From contig MU008203.1 of the NCBI GenBank assembly GCA_010909165.1, forward strand, positions 1 to 64,000: 64,000 nt of DNA. The letters are read 5' to 3'. Made by a program: the position numbers and the translations under genes. Position 1 is the stretch's first letter, and each line of letters begins with the position of its first letter. Below, piece after piece: positions 12,440-21,596 of this stretch. The stretch is from Anthoceros angustus (taxonomy: Eukaryota; Streptophyta; Anthocerotopsida; Anthocerotales; Anthocerotaceae). The notes under the pieces are model-generated. The model saw only the letters and a program-made list of their open reading frames with translations. It was not told the DNA's origin and did no database searches.

Positions 12440-12472
12440 GACCAATACGTACCCTATGGATACGTATTGGTC
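12440..12472. repeat. 12-bp perfect inverted repeat
   Basis: Arms gaccaatacgta and tacgtattggtc are separated by nine bases (ccctatgga). They lie about 350 bp upstream of the FANCI start. This could be a small hairpin or a MITE remnant; no function is implied. Confidence 0.6.
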
Positions 12473-13286
12473 TTCGCATCTTGTCTCCATCTCCATATCA
12501 CAAAACATTCTCGTGTACTGTCATCTTGTGGAGATCTGTAAGAGTTGTACCACATCCTTTTCAATTAGAATACAACCAGAGATATATTTGAGAATAAAAA
12601 CCGAATAGAGCCGGCGTTGTACCACATCCTGGCACATTGAGGTCAAAAATGACTGGTGGAATAAGGAGGAACCTAAACTATTATATATTATATTATATAA
12701 AATATTTGATTTTTATTTTTTATATAAAATATATTAATTAATAACATAATGAAACACCATAAGGAAAGCGGTTTGGCTCCGCATATTAGCAAGGCATGTT
12801 CCCCATACCATCAACCACTATGTGACTAACAAGTTGAGGAACCTTGAGCTTGTTTAGTCGCCCTCAATTCATGGGGTACTGGATTGTGCTCATATCTTGA
12901 AGTGGAGTTTCGGGATCCCAAGTTGCCAGCATTATAAGAGCCTATCAAAAAGTGTCCTCCTTAAAATATTGAGAAATATAAAGAATATGTAATGAATCCT
13001 TCAAAAATTTCATTTGAATTGCTGGAAGTAGGCACATCCTTATGCCCGTCCAAGGTTAGGGTGTCTGGATGCGCTCTAAGTACTCTAGAAGAATGTCAAG
13101 CAATTTCATAGATAAGGCACAGGAGATACTAGGTTTCGGGATATAAGAAAATAAAAAATAAGAGTCAATTGAGACTTAAAAGTAATCAACGGTAAGTATT
13201 CATCTCATGCCTTATGAGGATTTGTGCGCTTAACCAGAACAATAACTCGAAAGTACCACTTGGGATAGAATGGTATAGCATAAAAA

Positions 13287-13545
13287 AGGTTACAAAATAA
13301 TAATAACTTTATTTCTGTCCACAGAAATTGGAAGGAGAATCATGGGACAGAAATGATGTACTGAAAAATATCAAAGAACTTTATTTATGTCTACTAAGAT
13401 AGGAAGAACCACCATGGAATAGCAATGATATGAAGTAAAAAAAAGATTAAAAATAATAATTACTTCATTTATATCCACTGAGATTTGAAGACACCCATGG
13501 AATAGAAATGAATTAGGTATTTTAAAAGAGATTAAATAATAATAA
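13287..13545. repeat. Degenerate minisatellite, unit about 80-90 bp
   Basis: Three AT-rich imperfect units repeat the pattern 'aataataa..acttTattt.tgtcca.t.agat..gaag.acc.catgg.atagaaatga'. The recurrent words are accaccatggaatag and acacccatggaatag. It lies between FANCI and the first DUF2306 gene. Confidence 0.6.
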
Positions 13546-13842
13546 TAAATTTGTCTCTGTCGTGGCCCGGGCAAGGGCCCTTTTGGATTGTCTACATGAA
13601 GCTACCTGCCGCCCTCAAGATGTCCTAGTCGTGACAGCCGCCGTCAAAACGTCTGCGTCCGTGAAAAAAAAAAGAGTGCGCCAGTTACACTTCACTTGAA
13701 GGTGCTGCCTCCGCTTCCAGGAAACCACGGCTTGCACTTAGTAACCACGGCTTCCAGGAAACCATCGGGGCAACTGGGCGGCACTTGAAAAGGGAGGCTC
13801 CGTTGCACCAGAGCCAGGAACCAGGCAGTTTCAAGTCCAGCG

Positions 13843-14701
13843 ATGGCGATCAAGTGGGGGACGGTGGCGTGGTGGACACTGGTCCTCCTCTCGATTCCCT
13901 TCTCCGCGTACGCATCTGTCTTCGTCTACGGCGACTTCGATCTGTACAGGACGGCGACGATGCTGTGGGTTGCAGGCAGATTTGAAGAAGCGGGCCTCAA
14001 CATTCAGCAAAATCTCCGGGGATGGCAGGTCCGACTCGGCCCTCCTTCAATTCCCTTTCAGTTACAAATCTCACAGCAGCACTTCAAGGTCCCAGCTGAG
14101 CTTCTCCCGTCCTGCCAGGTGCACGTCCTTGGCGCATACGCCTTCATGATCGCTGCGCCCTTCCAATTCAGTCCCACCTTCCGGAAAAAAAATCCTGCAG
14201 TTCACAGGAGGTTGGGGTACTTGTTCGTGGCGGGGGCTGTGGTGACTGCTCTCTCCGCCCTCCTCGTATTGAGCCCTAACACGGAGTTCGGGAACATTGC
14301 CAAATTGACCTTCAATGTAGCCTCCATCGCGCAGCTCTTGTTCGCATTCCTGGCTGTAAGAGCTGCCCGCGCCAGCAAGTTCGACGCCCACCGGAAGTTC
14401 ATGATCAGGACTGCTGCCATAGGGTAAGCATTCGATCCTTCCACATGGTGCACAAGATAGATACCGGATGGGACATGCATGACCCCGCCTTGTTGTTTCC
14501 TCTGAACTGTGCAGATACGCCGTCATGTTTACCAGGATCCTGCCGAACATTTTTCTGGCAGCCGGAGTAGAATTCTATGCCAGCTTCGACTATTCCATGC
14601 TCACCTCGTTCTCTTTGAGCAGCGTCCTCGCAGAGATTTACATCAGGACGGCGTTGCGTCCTCCTCCTTCTACCTCATTGCTCAAATCCAAGGCTTCTTA
14701 A
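13843..14701 (+). CDS. DUF2306-family membrane protein, copy 1
   Basis: Three exons, 13843-14028, 14119-14423 and 14515-14701, join in frame to give 225 aa; all splice sites are GT..AG and introns are about 90 bp. The N-terminus MAIKWGTVAWW leads into a hydrophobic segment (about residues 10-30). Further membrane segments lie near 63-80, 100-118, 128-146 and 170-190. Conserved pieces typical of DUF2306 are VHVLGAYAFM, HRRLGYLFVAGA and HRKFMIRTAAIGYAVM. The histidines in these pieces suggest a metal or haem role, but the family has no settled function. It is one of two tandem copies (see 15297-16159) with the same exon structure; both look intact. Confidence 0.85.
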
Positions 14702-14979
14702 TAGCTCCATAACGTTCTGTCCTCCAATTCTTTGTAACATTCTTCATTGTAATGGAAAAGAATCCTTCCTGCAATTGCCGCAAGACTGCGCATCGTCCAA
14801 AGCTGTAAGCCGAGAGTCAAACTACTCTCAGGAAATCGGCATGGACCGGCCCCGACTTTCCGAAACGTGAGTGAAATCCGCCGGAAACCTGTGTCCACAG
14901 GCAGGCCATCCACGAAATCCAGTTTGTGCGGAGGAACGTAATGGTGCCAAGCACAGCGGGCTTCCCCGGACAGGAATTC
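14698..14979 (-). pseudogene. Truncated ALKBH8 3' fragment
   Basis: On the minus strand this block encodes the C-terminal part of the AlkB domain, including SGEARCAWHHYVPPHK, FVDGLPVD and RRISLTFRKVG, closely matching residues about 278-330 of the intact gene at 16223-17263. Homology stops at about 14,979 (ccccggacag), in mid-domain; the RRM, the HxD motif and the start are missing. It was carried along as the downstream flank when the DUF2306 gene was duplicated. It retains the second iron-ligand histidine and the arginines but cannot make an enzyme. Confidence 0.85.
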
Positions 14980-15296
14980 TTTTTGCGGAATCCCTGGACA
15001 GGATTGGCAGCGACCAGGTTGTCGTTGCAAAATGCAAAATGCAAAAAGCAAGGTGTCGTTTCCTAGAAGCATTTGCGTTTGGTGAACAGTTTACGATTGG
15101 CTAAGAAGTTAAGACTCACCTAATCGTGAACCGTGCACTACCACTTCCCTTGAAGGTGCTGCCTACGCTTCCAGGAAACCACAGCTTGCACTTCGAAGTT
15201 GCCACTTGCACCAACCGAGGCTGAACTGACGCGCTAGCACCACTTGAAAAACGGGGGGATCCCTTGCACTAGAACCAAACAGCTTCGAGTCCAGCA

Positions 15297-16159
15297 ATGG
15301 CCATCAAGTTGGGGACGGTGGCGTGGTGGATAGTGCTCTCCATCTCGATTCCCTTCTCCGCTTACGCAGCTGTCTTCCTCTACGGCGACTTCGATCTGTA
15401 CAAGAAGGCGACGGTGCTATGGGTTGCAGGCAGATTCGACGAAGCGGGCCTCCACATTCAGCGAAATCTTCGGGCATGGCAGGTCCGTCTCCGACTCCCC
15501 CTCCTCCAATTCCTTATGAGTCACAAATCTCACAGCACCACACTTCAAGTTCACAGCTGAATTTCCTCGTCCTGCCACAGGTGCACGTCCTGGGCGCATA
15601 CGCCTTCATGGTCGCTGCGCCCTTCCAATTCAGTCCCACGTTCCGGAAAAGCAATCCTGCAATCCACAGGAGGTTGGGGTACTTGTTCGTGGCGGGGGCT
15701 GTGGTGACTGCTCTCTCCGCCCTTCTCGTATTGTCCCCTAACACGGAGTTCGGGAACATTGCTAAAGTGACCTTCAATGTAGCCTCCGTCGCTCAGCTCT
15801 TGTTCGCATTCCTGGCAGTAAAAGCTGCCCGCGCCAAGGACTTCGAATCCCACCGGAAGTTCATGATCAGGACGGCTGCCATTGGGTAAGCATTTATCCT
15901 TCCACACGGTGCACATATAGATACCGGATGAGACGTGTGACCCTCCTTGCTCGTTTCTTCTGAACTGTGCAGATACGCCGTCATGTTTACCAGGGTCTTG
16001 CCAAACTTGCTCATGGCAACCGGGGTAGAATTCTATGCCAGCTTCGACTACAGCATGCTCATCTCGTTCTCTGTGAACAGCCTCCTCGCTGAGATATATA
16101 TCAGGACGGCATTGCCTTCTTCTTCTTCTTCGTCGTTTGTCAAGTTCAAGTCTTCTTAA
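15297..16159 (+). CDS. DUF2306-family membrane protein, copy 2
   Basis: Exons 15297-15482, 15581-15885 and 15973-16159 give 225 aa, with exon lengths (186, 305, 187 bp) identical to copy 1. The proteins are highly similar; differences are conservative (for example AAVFLYGDFDLYKK against ASVFVYGDFDLYRT) apart from a more serine-rich C-terminus (SSSSSSFVKFKSS). The same membrane segments and the H-containing motifs HRRLGYLF and HRKFMIRTAA are kept, so selection probably still acts on both copies. It converges on ALKBH8, whose stop is 64 bp away. Molecular function is unknown. Confidence 0.85.
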
Positions 16160-16222
16160 TGGCTCCATCACGTCCTGTCCTCCAATGCTTGGTCACCTTC
16201 TTTATTGTAAAGGAAAAGAATC

Positions 16223-17263
16223 CTACCTGCAATTGCCGCAAGACTGCGCATCGTCCAAAGCAGTAAGCTGGGAGTCACACTCCTCAGGAAACCGGCACCG
16301 GCAAGGACCGGCCCGGACTTTCCGAAACGTGAGCGAAACCCGCCGGGAACCTCTGTCCACAGGCAGGCCGTCCACGAAATCCCGTTTGTGGTGAGGAATG
16401 TAGTGATGCCAGGCATAGCGGGCTTCCCCGGACAAGATGAGCAACGATCTGGGAGGCAGGATGAGCGCCCGGCGCTGCCCATCGTCTCCAACTTTACCTT
16501 CCCGCCTGCCGTTCTTCCGGAACTCCATCACGCAAGGGCCAGCCAGGGACAAGGATAGAATAGCGCCTTGGAAGGCAGAATGCGTGTCGACATGCGGGGA
16601 CAGTCCCACGCCCCGGGGATACTCGTTCACAGTGAGCTGATCCAAAGGAAATCCTTCCTCCTCCCCCTCCATGGCCGCCAGCTCCTCCAGCCCTAGCATC
16701 CGCTCCAGCAAGCCGTGCACAAACTCCGGCATATCCCCCAGCCGCGCATCCAAATCCACGTTCCGGACCTTGTACAAGAACTCGTAGCCGTAGTGCTGCA
16801 CGCGCCTCTTGGCCAGGCCCTGCCACGGCCGCGCATCCACGGCAGCCACCAGATCGGCCTCCTCCTGCTTGGACACAAATTCCAGGCGGAGGAACAGGCC
16901 CGGAATCCCGACTTCCTCCGCGTCCCGGCACACCGGCAGCTGCACCTGCTCCCGCTCCCGCACCACCACGGGCTCCGCGAACTCTAGGCTCATGACGCGG
17001 CCCTGCAGCGCGGGGCAAGGGCGTCCATGCCACGCCCTGCGCGCGGCTTCGGCCGACTCCGCGGAAAAGAACGAGATGATCGCCCGGCCCCCGCTTCCGT
17101 CCGCGGCCACCACGCTCTGCACCGGCCCGTGCTGAGAGAAGGCGTCGGCAACGACGGCGAGAGAGACGCCAGCAGCCGGCCCGCAGTTGGCCGCATAGAG
17201 ATGCGGCGTCGGCGCGCTCTGGCCCCGGGGCCTGGTGAAGGATCCCTTGCTGTTGTCCGCCAT
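16223..17263 (-). CDS. ALKBH8: ALKBH8-like RRM + AlkB 2-oxoglutarate/Fe(II) oxygenase
   Basis: A single-exon gene of 346 aa starting at ATG 17263. Residues about 18-95 form an RNA-recognition motif (RNP1-like GRAIISFF). Residues about 120-320 are the AlkB dioxygenase fold with VNEYPRG, the iron ligands H224 and D226 in HVDTHSAF, the second histidine near 287 in ARYAWHH, and the oxoglutarate arginines in RRVSLTFRKVR (308, 314). In animals ALKBH8 hydroxylates the wobble uridine of tRNA and also carries a methyltransferase domain. That domain is absent here, as in plants, where a separate TRM9-type enzyme supplies it. The protein is expected to act on tRNA; tRNA binding is inferred from the family. 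It shares its promoter with clpP6. Confidence 0.88.
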   Translation of the reverse strand: MADNSKGSFTRPRGQSAPTPHLYAANCGPAAGVSLAVVADAFSQHGPVQSVVAADGSGGRAIISFFSAESAEAARRAWHGRPCPALQGRVMSLEFAEPVVVREREQVQLPVCRDAEEVGIPGLFLRLEFVSKQEEADLVAAVDARPWQGLAKRRVQHYGYEFLYKVRNVDLDARLGDMPEFVHGLLERMLGLEELAAMEGEEEGFPLDQLTVNEYPRGVGLSPHVDTHSAFQGAILSLSLAGPCVMEFRKNGRREGKVGDDGQRRALILPPRSLLILSGEARYAWHHYIPHHKRDFVDGLPVDRGSRRVSLTFRKVRAGPCRCRFPEECDSQLTALDDAQSCGNCR

Positions 17264-17391
17264 AGCCGGAGCTGCGGGTCAAGCTGAGAAGCTCATCAAG
17301 CTCAATCCAACAGTTGTGCAGGGTTTAGTGAAAATAGGAGAAGGAAACGGTGTGCAAAATTGCGTTTGTCTTCGACGGTGAAGGTCTCGAG
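17264..17391. promoter_or_regulatory. Bidirectional promoter of ALKBH8 and clpP6
   Basis: Only 128 bp separate the divergent start codons at 17263 (-) and 17392 (+). Both 5' UTRs and core promoters must fit or overlap here. No clear TATA box is present. Confidence 0.6.
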
Positions 17392-18878
17392 ATGGCTTGC
17401 GTGCCCGCCCTGCCCGCGGCGGTGGCTGCCGTAGGAGAGCAGGTGCGGGCTCCGGAGCTCTGCAGCTTCAGGAATGGGGTGGGGCAAGCAGGGCAGGCTG
17501 CGCTTGCAGCCGCGAGGCCGGGTGTGGCTGCTCCGGGGATGTCGAGGAGAGAGCGGCTTTGCGTCGCAGCTTCAGGGCCACCGCTTGGCGTAGGCAGCGC
17601 GAGGTGGGTGGGTATTGTCGTCCTGTCGTGCTGGGGATGTTTGGGGTTTGAATTTGGGTCTGACGAAGTTTGTTGCCTGTTTTCCTTGTCTGTGCGGTAG
17701 CAGCGTGAATGATATCAGGGCAGCCAAGCAGAAGGCTCCTCCTATCATGCCTGCAGTGCTCACGGGCACGGGGCCCACTGACTTGTCCACCTTGTTGTTC
17801 CGGAATCGAATTATTTTCCTGGGCTCGGCTGTGAATTCACAGGTTGCTCAGAAGGTTATCACTCAGCTGCTGACCCTGGCGGCCATTGATGAGGAAGAGG
17901 ATATCAAGGTGGGTGTTTTTCATGTTCTGGATGGTTTTGGGATTTCTGTCTGCTAGCTTCCCGTTGCTGGTTTGATAGCCATGATGTTGCTCTTATCCGG
18001 CGTGGGGGTGGCTGTCACAGATGTACATTAACTGTCCCGGAGGGAGCACGTACTCGGTGTTGGCCATCTACGACACCATGTCCTGGGTAAGCCAACATAG
18101 ACAAGATGTATGCTTGCTTGTTTGGAAAGTACGTAGTGTAGTCTGTTAGGATGACGGCTTGTCTAAGGTCGTCTGTGCTGTGCAGATCAAGCCCCACGTG
18201 AGCACAGTCTGTTTTGGAGTTGCTGCCAGTCAAGGTGCACTGCTTCTTGCAGGAGGCCAAAAGGGCAAACGCTTTGCCATGCCAAATGCCCGAATAATGA
18301 TCCATCAACCTCAAGGCGGATGTGGGGTACCTCCTTGCCGCTTTCCCATGTCTTCTGGCACTAGCAGCAGCTTTGCATTCAGTTGACAGTTGAAGCAATG
18401 CAGAGTGTTCTAGGAGGAGGTTCTTGAACCCATATTCCTGGGGATCATCTGCCTTAGCCCGAACTCAGCTGGACTTGCCTTGTATTGCTGTACGCAGGGG
18501 ACAATGGATGATGTGCGCCGGCAGGTTAATGAAGTCATGGCATCACGTGACGTATGTGTTCCTTGGCATACGTTCGTTTTGTCAGCTGTCTGTCGTTCTC
18601 ATTTCTCACCCTCTCCATGGCCTCTGCAGAAGATAGACAAGATGTATTCCGCCTTCACTGGACAGCCTCTTGAGAGAGTACAGAAGTTCACTGACCGTGA
18701 CCGTTTTTTCTCAGCAGCAGAGGTTGGCATGACTGGCAATTTGAGATGCTGCTTTGTCCTTGTCTGCATCCAAAACTGCGCAGCTCGCATTTGTTGCGTG
18801 TGGCTCATGTAAGTGATCCCGTGATGGCAGGCGATGGAGTTTGGACTTATTGATGGACTCATGGAAACCGAGTACTGA
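17392..18878 (+). CDS. CLPP6: Plastid Clp protease proteolytic subunit ClpP6
   Basis: Seven exons (17392-17603, 17704-17908, 18021-18086, 18186-18326, 18498-18551, 18630-18722, 18831-18878) total 819 nt and 272 aa, all with GT..AG introns. The first about 70 residues are rich in A, S, R and G with few acids, as in a chloroplast transit peptide. The mature part matches the ClpP6 type: [18 protein letters not shown] with nucleophile Ser176, [12 protein letters not shown] with His201, and TDRDRFF with Asp250, so the triad is complete and this is a catalytic ClpP rather than a ClpR. It ends [11 protein letters not shown]. ClpP6 is a nuclear-encoded member of the hetero-oligomeric stromal ClpPR core, which degrades unfolded proteins fed by ClpC/D chaperones. 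I chose ATG 17392 because the transit-like region starts there. Confidence 0.92.
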
Positions 18879-19236
18879 AGAAAGATTCACTCCGCGCTCC
18901 TTTACACAACTCTATACCTTGGCAAGACACTTACCAAGTGGACTGTATTGGAACATCTGTATCTGCACGAGTCACTGCCACTGTGTTGTCACTTGTACTG
19001 CTCTGCAGTCTCGTTCCTGAAGTTGCCCAAGGTTGTTTTCCCAATGCCAGTTGGAAGGGGTGGGCTATGTGAGGGTCAAGAGGATGCTTGCCTTTTATGT
19101 TTATTTGTCAACAACCGACGAAGCAGTGGTCGCAACTCCCACAATTAGGGTTGGGATCCAGGCGCTCTTCAGCAATACGGGTTATATACATATTAAGTTC
19201 TAAGCTTTTTTAACCCCCACCTCCCGTCACCTTCAT
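18879..19236. other. Intergenic region downstream of clpP6
   Basis: It holds the clpP6 3' UTR and short open frames without motifs. I see no gene. Confidence 0.5.
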
Positions 19237-19755
19237 CTACATTTCGGGTCTCATCTTTTCACAAGTCTCGGGATTGCCCTTGTCCATCTTCCGAAATAGC
19301 TTGTAAAGCAGAGCTGCAGTGTCTGTGAAAGACGGGACCAACCTCTTGTAACAAATAGCACAAAGGATCTGCCGAACCGACACTAGGAATTCGGTGAATT
19401 TCGGCTTGTGAATTCGTTGAATTTCGGCCCCCGCGTTGCTGAACATTATGATTAATATGTTCTGAGGTGGACGACGATTTGGTGGGTGAAAATAATTTGG
19501 AATATGAAAAACTGCAGATTCTATTGCCCTAACATTTGCTGGATCAAAAACTCTTTGTAAGTTTTGTCTAGCAGTTATAATATTAGGTACATTTCCTGGG
19601 GTTTGAAACCTTAGAGTAAATAAGAAATTTGCTACTAATTCAACAAGATCTGCAATTTGTTCATGTTCTCGAGGCACCGACGCTAAATTATTACCTTGTC
19701 TATTTGCAGGTCTATTTCTACACTGCCTCTGCCTCGCTGGATTGGAATTATACAT
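19237..19755 (-). CDS. Gag-like ORF of the Copia remnant
   Basis: An uninterrupted 172-aa frame starts at ATG 19755, about 190 bp downstream of the PBS. Its N-terminus is basic and Q/N/R-rich (PARQRQCRNRPANRQ), followed by helix-prone segments (IADLVELVANFLFTLRF). I recognise no zinc knuckle, protease or polymerase. Position after an LTR and PBS suggests a gag-type structural protein, possibly of a gag-only element. The sequence itself does not identify a family. Confidence 0.4.
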   Translation of the reverse strand: MYNSNPARQRQCRNRPANRQGNNLASVPREHEQIADLVELVANFLFTLRFQTPGNVPNIITARQNLQRVFDPANVRAIESAVFHIPNYFHPPNRRPPQNILIIMFSNAGAEIQRIHKPKFTEFLVSVRQILCAICYKRLVPSFTDTAALLYKLFRKMDKGNPETCEKMRPEM

Positions 19756-20181
19756 AGGTGCAAATGATCAGCATAGAAGTGAACATGCGTATCTTTTCTG
19801 GTGTAATGAGAAGATGTGGATGAGATCCACAACGACATCTCTAAGATGTTAATCCCATAGATGTAAGAATCTAAGTGTAGGATTTCTATCTTAGTTACGA
19901 AGCTTAGACCTACATCACCAACACCAGAGTAGAATGCACACCATGGAGCCCTGATACCATGATAAATTATGGAGAATATGCAAATTAATTAAAGAGTGTG
20001 ATTGTACAAAGTACATATGATCTTAAGAATAAGATCAAGAGGTGTATGTCAAAAGACATACCCCAAAGTGAAGAGGTGTGACCCTAAAGAATTAATAAAT
20101 AAATAACTAATAGGGCTATATGACTAGACTCACTTAATTAATATTAAAATATATGAAATCAATATTAACCTAAACATATCA
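19237..20181 (-). mobile_element. Copia-type LTR retroelement remnant (5' LTR, PBS, gag-like ORF)
   Basis: On the minus strand the primer-binding site tggtatcagggctcc (19959-19945) resembles the initiator-Met-tRNA PBS of plant Copia elements with one mismatch in the usual TGGTATCAGAGC. Immediately outside it is a candidate LTR of 222 bp at 19960-20181 bounded by tgata and tatca, i.e. TG..CA ends. Downstream (leftward) is a gag-like reading frame. No second LTR and no pol were found, so this is a truncated or non-autonomous element. Confidence 0.55.
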
Positions 20182-21596
20182 TTAAATAAAGAGCTAACGT
20201 GTGATGGATAGTTTCCATGTCATTATGAGGGAAAATTCTTCCCCAATTAGCAGTAGAAGGCTGCATGTTCATATCCATGCGTATTGCCATAAATTTTTGT
20301 TGGCCTCTACGAAGTAACCCTGATATCTGTACACGAGTTGCTGGTCTAGCCTATCTGTACTCATTTGGCGCTGGCGCACTCAATAGATTGCAAGATGTGC
20401 ATCATTGCTTTATGGCTAGGTTGTGGAATTAGAGGGAGGGTTGGTGCTATGATACTATGTGATACTTCAGACAAGTTATTCAGACATGTTTGTTGAAAGA
20501 GTGCCAAACATTATGTCCAAGTAAGGCGTGAGTGCCTAAGCATGATGTTCAGTAACGGCTTCTCTGATGTCGTTTAGAATCTATCTAAAACGAAACATGC
20601 CCTAAAAAGGCAGTGTGGCTATTAAGCATGACTCGGGACCTTGTTGACGATGCAACCATGAGTCAGAGATCGACAGAAGCTGCACTTTTTGCAATCAACA
20701 GATAGCATTTTTTTTGGGAAGAAACCTGCTTGTGGAAATCCATGAAGAGTCACTCTTTATAGCAACTTTTCAAACAATGTTATACGGAAGGTTAATTGTC
20801 CCAGGCGTTTCTTTCAAGTATCCATGGACTTCCGATTTCTGGAAGGTTCAGAAGAAAGCCATAATCGTGGCCGCAAAACCATGATCTTGTGGAACTTGAA
20901 ATCCCATTCTTCTGAAGGTAAAACTCAATCTAGGTGTTGCTACTAGGTTGTAGTACACATGTCTGCAAAAGTCGGGATGGCATCCGGGACCGCTGGATGA
21001 TGCCTTGGGAACAGTATGGGTTCCTCTGGGAAGTTGGATCACGGTGAAGACGGAGCTGCACCATCGCTGACCTTAATATTAATGCCTCGTTGGAGGAGGA
21101 TGTGCCGGTTCTTGGTGAAGTCTACACAAATACATAGCTCCTTCACAAGCCGCTTCGTTCAAACGGTCCCACATCATTGTTCCCAAAGTGCCCGAAGCTG
21201 GATCATCACTGCGAGCTGTGGCTCAGGAAAGGGAAAGAATTCTTAAACCTGTGGGAAGGTAAACCCGCAGTTTAATCTGTTGAGCAGCGAAGAATGGAGA
21301 GATTGTTGTAGGGGATGACTTTTGGAAGTTCCACCTGCAGGTGATACATTCTTACAGTCCGGAGAGCCTCGAGATACATGTACGAGTGGGACAGCCGCTC
21401 GTGACAGCCTACATGTGAGGGCCTGCTTCCAAGAATTTGAGATGTCTCCTGGTTCTCTCAGACTCGCCTAAAATGTTCTTCGCAGATACTTTACATCCTG
21501 TTCGTGGTGGAAATTTCTGTTCTCAACGATGTCTGGTCGCCATGTTATGCAAACTACTTACAAAGTACTTACAAGTGCTGTATGAAGTAGATAGAC
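20182..21596. other. Intergenic region, no gene recognised
   Basis: Short frames exist on both strands (for example 20848-21042 minus and 21016-21246 plus) but none has a known motif or plausible splice partners. The part next to 21,597 is downstream of the NOV-like gene and probably includes its 3' UTR. Confidence 0.5.

Larger units (their letters stand above)
12092..13842. other. Intergenic region between FANCI and the DUF2306 genes
   Basis: No gene found. The first about 250 bp upstream of FANCI are GC-rich and probably hold its promoter. From about 12,600 the sequence is AT-rich (ttatatattatattatat near 12,680) and contains a small inverted repeat and a degenerate minisatellite listed separately. 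From 13,681 it enters the left end of the DUF2306 segmental duplication. Confidence 0.6.
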
